Source of the DNA: an uncultured Gammaproteobacteria bacterium
GTDB taxonomy: Bacteria; Pseudomonadota; Gammaproteobacteria; Rariloculales; Rariloculaceae
Direction of reading: 5' to 3'
Assembly (NCBI GenBank): GCA_946887385.1
Contig: CAMPKU010000231.1
Coordinates: 1 to 6,682 of the forward strand
Length of the DNA stretch: 6,682 bases
In this document: positions 1 to 5,717 of the stretch, in pieces
Layout of the letters: each line of letters starts with the position of its first letter
Numbering within the stretch: the first letter of the stretch is position 1
Notes under the pieces: generated by a model
Told to the model about the DNA's origin: nothing
Database searches by the model: none
What the model saw: only the letters and a program-made list of their open reading frames with translations
Position numbers and translations under genes: made by a program

Positions 1-42
1 TATCAAATGCGCCGTAGCACGGAGATAGGCTGCCCGCGGTGA
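1..42 (+). CDS. Possible 3' end of an upstream gene (partial, off left edge)
   Basis: The first reading frame is open from the left edge and ends at TGA 40-42. It would encode a tail reading YQMRRSTEIGCPR. The stop overlaps the GTG start of the permease gene as GTGA, the usual arrangement for coupled genes in an operon. Only 13 codons are visible, so no function can be given. ATP-independent-looking MacB-type permease genes of this kind often occur in tandem and often end in a sequence like LRYQ, as the neighbour here does. The YQ at the window edge could be an echo of that, but this is a guess. Another frame stops at TAG 15-17 and could equally be the true upstream end, so confidence is low. 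Confidence 0.3.
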   Translation, partial: YQMRRSTEIGCPR

Positions 43-2471
43 GCGCGCTCAAGCACGACGTCCGCTATGCGCTGCGCGCACTGCGCAATAGCCCGGGGTT
101 TGCCGCCGTGGCGATCGTCACGATCGCGCTCGCCGTGGGCTCGAACACGGCCATCTTCAGCTTCGTCAACGGCATGGTCCTGCATCCGCTGCCGTATCCG
201 GATGCGGATCGAATCGTGCGCGTTCTCGAGCGGCGGCCCGACGGCGGATTGAACAGCGTCTCCACGTTGAACTATCTCGACTGGGTCGAGCAGAACACCG
301 TCTTCGATGTGATCTCTCCGCGCATGGGCTGGACGGCCACGTGGACGGGCGGCACGGAGCCATTGCAGCTGCAGGGCGGCCGCGGTGACGCCGACTTTTT
401 CGACATCTACGGCGCTCGGGCCGCACACGGACGGTTGTTCGTGCAGGGCGAGGACCAGCTCGGCAACGACAAGGTCGTCGTGCTGACTCACGCGTTCTGG
501 GAGAACCGCTTCGGCGCGGATCCGAAGGCCGTCGGCAGCAGCATCGTGCTGAACGGCGAACCCCACGAGATCATCGGAGTGCTCGAGGCCGGCGTCTTCG
601 ATCGCGATCAAGCGCAGATCTGGAAGCCGGTCGCCTTCGAGCCCTCGAACATGACGCGCGATTTTCACTGGTTCGGCGTCTTCGCGAAGCTCAAGCCGGG
701 TGTCACGCTCGAGCAGGCGCGCGCCGAGATGGACGTGATCGGCAAACGAATCGCGGCGGAGTATCCCGCGATCAAGCAAGGCTGGAGCGTCGGCGTCGAT
801 CGCGCCGAGGACGTCATCGGCGGGCCGCAACTGCGCACGGCCGTGCTCGTGATGTTCGCAGCCACGGCGTTCGTCGTCCTCATCGGCTGCGCGAACCTCG
901 CGAGCCTCGCGCTCGCGCGCGGCGTTGCGCGAGAGCGCGAGATTGCCGTGCGGGCCGCGATGGGCGCGAGCCGCTGGCGGTTGGCGCGCCAGTTTCTAAC
1001 CGAGAACGTCTTGATTGCCATCATCGGCGGCATCGTCGGCATCGGCGTTGGCTTTGCGACGATGAAGTGGATCGAAAGCTTGATTCCGCCGTTCTCGTTC
1101 CCCGCCGAGCTCGCACCCCGCATGGACGGCACGGCTATGCTGTTCGCGTTTGCCGTCGCAATTGCGACGGGCGTGCTGTTCGGTCTCGCGCCGGCCATCC
1201 AGGCCACGCGCCCGAACTTAACCGGCGCCATGAAGGAAGGCGGGCACGGCTCCACGTCGGGCACCGGTGGGCGCCGCATGCGGGCTTCGCTCGTCGTCGC
1301 AGAGGTTGCGCTCGCATTCGTGCTGCTCGTGGGCGCCGGTCTCATGATGCGCAGCGTCTTCTCGCTGCTCGAAGTGGACCCCGGCTACGACTCGAGCAAC
1401 GTGCTGACGGCAGCTCTGCCGATCGCGACCACGCAATATCCCGATCCCGTTGGGTTGAACGCGTACGTCGACTCGATCCGCGCGGCCCTCGAAGCCGCGC
1501 CGGGCATCTCGGGAGTGGCCATGACGACGGCGTTGCCGCTGCAAGGGTGGGGCTACGGCATGCCGTATCAGGTAGCAGGCCGCGACCTCGTCGATCCCGC
1601 GAGGCGTCCCGCTGCATTCTTCAAGATCGTCACGCCGTCGTACTTCGCCACACTCGGCATCAATCTGCGCACGGGCCGCACGTTGAGCGAGGCGGACACG
1701 GCCGGCGCGCCGCCCGCGGCCGTCATCAACGAGACGTTCGCCAAGCGCGAGTTCGCCGACGTCAATCCCATCGGGCAGCGCTTGCTCGTACAGCAGATCA
1801 TCCCCGGCCAAACCGGTCTCGGTGAGGAAATCGGCTGGGAGATCGTTGGTGTCATCGCCGACGAGAAGATCGGCGGGCTCGACGACACCGGCAGCGGCGG
1901 CATGTATGTCTCGTATCGACAGAGCCCGAACTACGGCCTGCGTCTTGCGGTACGCGGCGCGATCGACGCCGCGACGCTGCAAGGAACCGTGCGTGCGGCC
2001 ATCGATTCCGTCAACAAGGACCAGGCGTTGAGCCGTGTGCTAACGCTCGAGCAGATCGAGCGCGACTCGATGTCGGCGCAACGCGTCCAAAGCATTCTGT
2101 ACGGCGTGTTCGCGACGATCGCTCTGCTGTTGGCCGCGGTCGGCATCTATGGAGTCATCTCCTATTCCGTCGTGCAGCGCACGCACGAGATGGGCATCCG
2201 TGCCGCGCTCGGAGCGAGTGGTGGCGCGCTGCGCCAGCTCGTGTTCCACGGCGGCATGCGGCTCGCATTGATCGGCCTTGCGGTGGGCCTCGCCGCCGCG
2301 CTGGGCGTGACACGGGTGATGGCGTCGATCCTGTCGGGCGTCAGCCCGCGTGATCCCGTCACCCTGGCAGTGGTCGCGGTCGTCCTTGCGGTCGTAGCGG
2401 CTGTGGCGTGTCTTATCCCCGCGCAGCGCGTCACCCGTGTCGCGCCAAACAGCGCGCTGCGCTACCAATAA
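39..2471 (+). CDS. ABC transporter permease, duplicated MacB/FtsX type (ADOP-like)
   Basis: This is an inner-membrane permease of the MacB/FtsX superfamily, 810 residues, closely resembling the acidobacterial duplicated orphan permeases (ADOP). The N-terminus (DVRYALRALRNSPGF, then a helix at about 20-46 ending FVNGMVLHPLPYPD) is typical of that group. Two MacB-like halves follow each other. Half one has a periplasmic domain at about 48-265 and helices near 267-293, 321-348 and 366-388. Half two has helices near 416-440, 685-712, 739-763 and 774-795, with a periplasmic domain at about 441-684. The cytoplasmic loop after the FtsX helix is duplicated: RAAMGASRWRLARQ (305-318) and RAALGASGGALRQL (721-734). 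No ATPase domain is present or adjacent, so an ATPase encoded elsewhere must be assumed. Substrate is unknown; peptide, lipid or drug efflux, or envelope stress, are family possibilities. GTG 39 is chosen because of an in-frame stop at 15-17, the canonical N-terminus and AGG at 27-29 nine bases upstream. Confidence 0.93.
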   Translation: MSALKHDVRYALRALRNSPGFAAVAIVTIALAVGSNTAIFSFVNGMVLHPLPYPDADRIVRVLERRPDGGLNSVSTLNYLDWVEQNTVFDVISPRMGWTATWTGGTEPLQLQGGRGDADFFDIYGARAAHGRLFVQGEDQLGNDKVVVLTHAFWENRFGADPKAVGSSIVLNGEPHEIIGVLEAGVFDRDQAQIWKPVAFEPSNMTRDFHWFGVFAKLKPGVTLEQARAEMDVIGKRIAAEYPAIKQGWSVGVDRAEDVIGGPQLRTAVLVMFAATAFVVLIGCANLASLALARGVAREREIAVRAAMGASRWRLARQFLTENVLIAIIGGIVGIGVGFATMKWIESLIPPFSFPAELAPRMDGTAMLFAFAVAIATGVLFGLAPAIQATRPNLTGAMKEGGHGSTSGTGGRRMRASLVVAEVALAFVLLVGAGLMMRSVFSLLEVDPGYDSSNVLTAALPIATTQYPDPVGLNAYVDSIRAALEAAPGISGVAMTTALPLQGWGYGMPYQVAGRDLVDPARRPAAFFKIVTPSYFATLGINLRTGRTLSEADTAGAPPAAVINETFAKREFADVNPIGQRLLVQQIIPGQTGLGEEIGWEIVGVIADEKIGGLDDTGSGGMYVSYRQSPNYGLRLAVRGAIDAATLQGTVRAAIDSVNKDQALSRVLTLEQIERDSMSAQRVQSILYGVFATIALLLAAVGIYGVISYSVVQRTHEMGIRAALGASGGALRQLVFHGGMRLALIGLAVGLAAALGVTRVMASILSGVSPRDPVTLAVVAVVLAVVAAVACLIPAQRVTRVAPNSALRYQ
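2421..2462. repeat. 10-bp perfect inverted repeat near the permease gene end
   Basis: GCGCAGCGCG at 2421-2430 is exactly complementary to CGCGCTGCGC at 2453-2462, with a 22-nt loop, just before the permease stop codon. It could form a stable stem in RNA from either strand at the convergent gene ends. Neither side carries a run of U after the stem (UACCAAUAAAAGG on the plus strand), so it is not a classical intrinsic terminator. It lies wholly in coding sequence, and a GC-rich match of this length may be chance. Confidence 0.3.
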
Positions 2472-2488
2472 AAGGCATTCGCGCCCGG

Positions 2489-3436
2489 CTATTCTGCTGC
2501 GTTATCGGGATTGCCCTCGCCGATCCCGGCCGCGCGATCGCGAAACTGGTTGAACAGCGATTCGTCGCTCGGCACACATCGATCCTCGAGGATTCCCGAC
2601 CAGCCGCCGATTGCCATCTTTTCCTTCGGGATCAGCGCCCAAACTTTGTCGCTGGCCTCCCAAGGCTCGGTGTAGGTCAATGGATCGATCAACTTGAGGC
2701 GCACACGCAGCCTGTTCGGACTCGGACGGTCCCAGCGCTCTTCGAGCACGGCCTCGCTGCTGAGCGGAAAACCGTATTGATCGAGCCACTGGCGGTCGTC
2801 GAAACCGGTCGACGTCACGACGAGGGTGTCGCCCTCCCAACGACCGATCGAGTAGCCGTTGAAACGCGGCAGGTAGTCCTGGACATTCGGGGTCACTCGC
2901 CCGTCCATCCAAACGTCGCGGAAGTCCCAGGTCCACTCGAAGAGCTGCACGATTCGATCGTCGGTCTGCACGATCTCCATCGCAGCACCTATCCCGGAGA
3001 ACGTAATCAGCCGCGCGAGGCCGAGCGGTTCGCAGCGCATTTCCGGGTCGTTGCCGAATGCGGGCAGAACCGCGCGCCGGTAGCCCACGTGAATATCATT
3101 TCGCCGCTCGGCTTCTTCGCTTCCGAGCTCGAGCCCGCGTGACGGCCGGTTCTGCTCGAAGCGCCGCTGACCTTCGGGTGTCAGCGGCGGCGTCTCGCCG
3201 AAGAAGCCGTAGCCGGGCCACGTGGCGGGATCGCGGCACTCGGGGCAGAACCCGAGATCGTATTGCTGCGGTGCGCGGCTCCACAGGCCCCGGAAATCTC
3301 GCGGGTCGTAACTGCGCGAGTCGTTGTCCGAAGAAGCGCCACCGGGGGCCGGGGCCCGGTTCTGAGCCGCAACGCTCTGTGCAAGGAGGGCGAACGCGCA
3401 GCAGGCGGCGGCCAGGAAACCGACCCGTGCCATCAT
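2489..3436 (-). CDS. Exported GRWEGD-motif protein, uncharacterised (315 aa)
   Basis: Last gene of the leftward operon. It encodes 315 residues starting MMARVG, with a signal peptide at about 1-24 (hydrophobic FLAAACCAFALLA, cleavage likely after SVAA), so the product should be periplasmic or secreted. Motifs in order: DFRGLW (47-52), PPLTPEG (83-89), a CPEC pair (C64, C67), RCEPLG (C135), EIVQTDDRIVQLFEW (154-168), MDGR (177-180), SIGRWEGDTLVV (196-207), an aromatic and charged segment ending YTEPW, and C287 near the end. These match a common but uncharacterised exported family abundant in Acidobacteriota and Steroidobacter-like bacteria (recalled, not searched). The function is unknown. Its ATG overlaps the stop of the DUF6152 gene as ATGA, and GAGGAG lies eight bases upstream. 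Upstream in-frame sequence as far as 4003 is open but lies over the DUF6152 gene, so I reject a longer start. The gene ends 17 nt from the convergent permease stop. Confidence 0.88.
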   Translation of the reverse strand: MMARVGFLAAACCAFALLAQSVAAQNRAPAPGGASSDNDSRSYDPRDFRGLWSRAPQQYDLGFCPECRDPATWPGYGFFGETPPLTPEGQRRFEQNRPSRGLELGSEEAERRNDIHVGYRRAVLPAFGNDPEMRCEPLGLARLITFSGIGAAMEIVQTDDRIVQLFEWTWDFRDVWMDGRVTPNVQDYLPRFNGYSIGRWEGDTLVVTSTGFDDRQWLDQYGFPLSSEAVLEERWDRPSPNRLRVRLKLIDPLTYTEPWEASDKVWALIPKEKMAIGGWSGILEDRCVPSDESLFNQFRDRAAGIGEGNPDNAAE

Positions 3437-3945
3437 GGTGCTTGCTCCTCGCCCGGTAGCGGCCGGTCGCCCGTCGGTTGCTTGCCGCCCGGCACGCCAT
3501 CGAGATCCGGCGCACCGGCGCCGCCGGGGCCGCCGGGGCCGCCGGGGCCGCCTGCGACCGGCTCGCCGCTCTCGTTCTCGATCCGCATCACAATGCCGCT
3601 GAATCCGCCGGCCCGCGACGTTCCAATCGTGAGCTTGACGCGGGTGCCGGGCTTCAGCGCGTCGAGCGTTCGCCCGCGAGTCCACCCCTGCCGAGCCAGC
3701 GTCGACGGATTCGTCAGCAGCTCCGAAACCCAGTGCTCGACCTCGTTGTCGCCAACGGTGCGATCGAAAGTCATCGTGGGGTGCGGGTTCGCATAGTTGA
3801 ATTGCGTGACCGTCGCCCAGGTGGTCCACAAGTTCGCCGTGTCGTACGAGATGGCGCTGCCGTGGTGTGCGCCGGCTGATAGCGCCGTGAGCGCGAGCGC
3901 GAACCCGAACGCCGACTCGATCGCGCGGTGTATTCGTCGTTTCAT
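3433..3945 (-). CDS. DUF6152 family exported protein
   Basis: The 170-residue product has a signal peptide (MKRRIHRAI, then FGFALALTALSAGA), probably cleaved after AGA at residue 26. The mature protein would then begin HHGS. The body matches my memory of the DUF6152 family: HHGSAISYD at the mature N-terminus, a YANPHPTMTF segment (51-60), and a GWTRGRTLDALKPGTRVKL segment (87-105), corresponding to the family's R-x-G-W and L-K-P-G-D features. The family has no established function. After about residue 130 the sequence is a Gly/Pro-rich tail (AGGPGGPGG, then acidic and proline residues) that looks flexible. The gene overlaps both neighbours by 4 nt as ATGA and has a strong AGGAGG site, so it should be made in step with the MBL fusion and the 315-residue protein. 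DUF6152 genes often neighbour GRWEGD proteins, which supports a shared task. Confidence 0.87.
   Translation of the reverse strand: MKRRIHRAIESAFGFALALTALSAGAHHGSAISYDTANLWTTWATVTQFNYANPHPTMTFDRTVGDNEVEHWVSELLTNPSTLARQGWTRGRTLDALKPGTRVKLTIGTSRAGGFSGIVMRIENESGEPVAGGPGGPGGPGGAGAPDLDGVPGGKQPTGDRPLPGEEQAP
3445..3450 (-). promoter_or_regulatory. Ribosome binding site for the 315-aa protein gene
   Basis: The minus strand reads GAGGAG eight bases before ATG 3436-3434. It lies inside the 3' end of the DUF6152 gene and supports the 3436 start over the longer open frame. Confidence 0.75.
3521..3552. repeat. 9-bp tandem repeat encoding Gly-Gly-Pro
   Basis: The unit CCGCCGGGG is repeated three times exactly (3521-3547), followed by a partial fourth copy (3548-3552). 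On the minus strand it encodes GGP repeats starting at about residue 132 of the DUF6152 protein. The unit is a multiple of three, so gain or loss of copies would lengthen or shorten the tail without shifting the frame. Confidence 0.9.
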
Positions 3946-5714
3946 CTGCCCTCCTGGCGACGGTCACCGGCGAGCTCTCGGTAGATCGCCTCGATGAATG
4001 CATCGGTCGTCCACGGTCCGGCCGCGGCGCCGAAGATGCCCGAGTAGTCGAGCGCCGGCCGGCTGCGCCTCACATCGGCCAGCGAATCGCCGTTGTCGAT
4101 CGCGGCTTCAATTCGGTCGCGAATGATCGTGAGCATGTCGCGATACTCTGCGACGTCGGTTTCGTCGTAGATCCGGCCGTGTCCCGGAACGACCATCGTG
4201 CCGCCTTGGGCACGAGTTTCGGCCACCGTGATGTCGAGCACTCGGTTGAGAGCCGCGATGAGGCCGTTGACCGAACCGCCCTGGTCCACGGCGAAGCTCG
4301 GGAAGCTCGCGGTCGAAATCACGCCGCCGGCGCTGACGACGTCGGAGCCGCGAAAGAACACGAGCACATCGCCGTCCGTATGCGCCGCCGGCGTGTGAAT
4401 GATTTCGATCGCTTCGCCATTGAAGTAGATCGCCTTCGAAGCGCCGTAGAACGTATCCATCAGCAGATTGCCGGCTTCCGCTCCGGTCTCGACGAGGCGC
4501 AACCCGGTGTTCTCGTGCGCGATGATCGCCGCCTGCTGCGACGGCTCGTTGGCAATCGTTACGTTGCCGCCGGTGTGGTCTGCATGAAAGTGCGTGCTCA
4601 CGACGTAGCGAATCGGCCGGTCGCCGCTCAACTTGCGTATCTCTTCGCGCACCTGCCCCGCCATCTCGCCGGTTCCCGTGTCGACGACGAGCACGCCTTC
4701 GTCGCCCATCTGAACCGTGACGTTGGCCCCTGCACCGAAGATGGCCCAAACCTTGCCCTTGACGTGCAGCGCGTGGAGACCGTCACGCGGCGGCTCCCGC
4801 GCCGGCACGCTGGCCGGGGCCGGGGCCGGGGTGACGCCGCGCTCGTCGCGCTCGAGGCGCGCCGCGAACTCCGGGAACATGGTGGCCGCGCCGGCTGCCA
4901 TCGCCCAGCGCGGGATCGCGTACTTTTCCGAGAACTCGTCGAGCAACGTGTTCTCGCCGGGCAAGTAGTGAGGCACGTAGTACTTGTCGGCGGTGGTCTC
5001 TTCCGCCGGAAAGCACTTGTAGAAGATCGGCCCGTCGTTGCGCGTGAACGGATCGCCGAGAACGGGTGCCGGGCGCGGCGTCGGCAAGTACTCCGTGGTC
5101 CTGACGAAAGGCTCGGCGAAGTACACGGGGTCATCGATGATGGTCGTGACCTGCAGATAGTCGTCGAAGCGCGTGAAGTATTCGATCATCTTCGCGCGCT
5201 CGCTCGTCGGCGTGCCGTTTCTGCGCAGCCACCCTGGCTTCATGTGAGTGGTCTCGACGATGAGCGAGTCGCCTTCCCAGCGCCCGGTGGAAAAGCCGTT
5301 GAAGGTGTGCAGCGCTTCCGGCGGCGGATGCGGCCGGCCATCGAGCCAGACGACGCGGTCGATGCCGAACGTGCCGTCGAGCCGGATCGCCTCGGCGACG
5401 CGGCCGACGCGATCGTACTCCGTGTTCACGATCAGCGTGTTGGGGCCCCAAAGCTGATAGGCCGCCGGATGAGGCGTGCACTGATGCTCGGGCACGCCAA
5501 GCCAGGAACCGGAGTAGCTCTCGGCCTTGCGAATGCCCGCTTCGTTGAGCGGAAGACCCAGAAAATCTCCGATCTCAGGACCCGAGCCCCGGTCGTTGAA
5601 ATCTTCGTGACCGAAAAGCCCCGGATGATCCCATGCACCCGTGAAGTCGACTTGAGCGAGCGCACTCGAAACCGGAGACAGCGCGAGCGCGAGGGAAACC
5701 GCGAGCCGTTTCAT
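3942..5714 (-). CDS. Exported two-domain protein: GRWEGD domain fused to MBL-fold metallo-hydrolase
   Basis: The 590-residue product has a signal peptide cleaved probably after ALA at residue 20. Residues about 22-240 form a GRWEGD-type domain: DFTGAW (23-28), LPLNEAG (54-60), CTPHP (C79), WLDGRPHP (123-130), FSTGRWEGDSL (141-151) and FYKCFP (C234). A Pro/Ala linker (about 295-309) leads to an MBL domain at about 315-535: THFHADHTGG (H375, H377, D379, H380), PAAHTDGD (H445), SAGG (461-464) and PGHGRIYDE (H512). These are the zinc-ligand motifs of a periplasmic metallo-hydrolase, resembling the group of MBL enzymes with a YRDMLTIIRDRI segment after the last histidine. The aspartate that normally bridges the two metals, expected as GD at 463-464, is glycine. 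Substrate is unknown. The stop overlaps the DUF6152 start (ATGA), and the start is preceded by GGAGGGGAG and lies 3 nt after the stop of the 287-residue gene. Family placement is firm; activity is uncertain because of G464. Confidence 0.92.
   Translation of the reverse strand: MKRLAVSLALALSPVSSALAQVDFTGAWDHPGLFGHEDFNDRGSGPEIGDFLGLPLNEAGIRKAESYSGSWLGVPEHQCTPHPAAYQLWGPNTLIVNTEYDRVGRVAEAIRLDGTFGIDRVVWLDGRPHPPPEALHTFNGFSTGRWEGDSLIVETTHMKPGWLRRNGTPTSERAKMIEYFTRFDDYLQVTTIIDDPVYFAEPFVRTTEYLPTPRPAPVLGDPFTRNDGPIFYKCFPAEETTADKYYVPHYLPGENTLLDEFSEKYAIPRWAMAAGAATMFPEFAARLERDERGVTPAPAPASVPAREPPRDGLHALHVKGKVWAIFGAGANVTVQMGDEGVLVVDTGTGEMAGQVREEIRKLSGDRPIRYVVSTHFHADHTGGNVTIANEPSQQAAIIAHENTGLRLVETGAEAGNLLMDTFYGASKAIYFNGEAIEIIHTPAAHTDGDVLVFFRGSDVVSAGGVISTASFPSFAVDQGGSVNGLIAALNRVLDITVAETRAQGGTMVVPGHGRIYDETDVAEYRDMLTIIRDRIEAAIDNGDSLADVRRSRPALDYSGIFGAAAGPWTTDAFIEAIYRELAGDRRQEGR
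3950..3955 (-). promoter_or_regulatory. Ribosome binding site for the DUF6152 gene
   Basis: A perfect AGGAGG on the minus strand ends four bases before ATG 3945-3943, inside the last codons of the MBL fusion gene. It fixes the start at 3945; the spacing is slightly short. Confidence 0.8.
4812..4831. repeat. 6-bp tandem repeat encoding the Pro-Ala linker
   Basis: GGCCGG is repeated three times (4812-4829) plus two bases. On the minus strand it encodes Pro-Ala repeats within the linker (about residues 295-301) joining the GRWEGD and MBL domains. Confidence 0.85.
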
Positions 5715-5717
5715 CGC

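Noticed and set aside
3..830. A 275-codon minus-strand open frame inside the permease gene.
   Set aside because: Its composition is typical of an antisense shadow in GC-rich DNA; the plus strand encodes conserved permease motifs over the same bases.
1218..1982. A 254-codon minus-strand open frame inside the permease gene.
   Set aside because: Same reason: antisense to conserved permease sequence, Arg/Asp-rich, with no family resemblance.
2408..3142. A 244-codon plus-strand open frame across the convergent junction.
   Set aside because: It overlaps the permease end in another frame and runs antisense to the GRWEGD protein; no motif or ribosome site supports it.
3395..3405. Possible lipobox cysteine (AAACC) in the signal peptide of the 315-aa protein.
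   Set aside because: The cysteines sit in the middle of the hydrophobic core, with no Leu at -3; an ordinary cleavage site after SVAA fits better.
3437..4003. Extension of the 315-aa protein gene up to an ATG at 4003 (504 codons).
   Set aside because: The extra part is Arg-rich and overlaps the whole DUF6152 gene in another frame, whereas ATG 3436 has a signal peptide, GAGGAG and an ATGA overlap.
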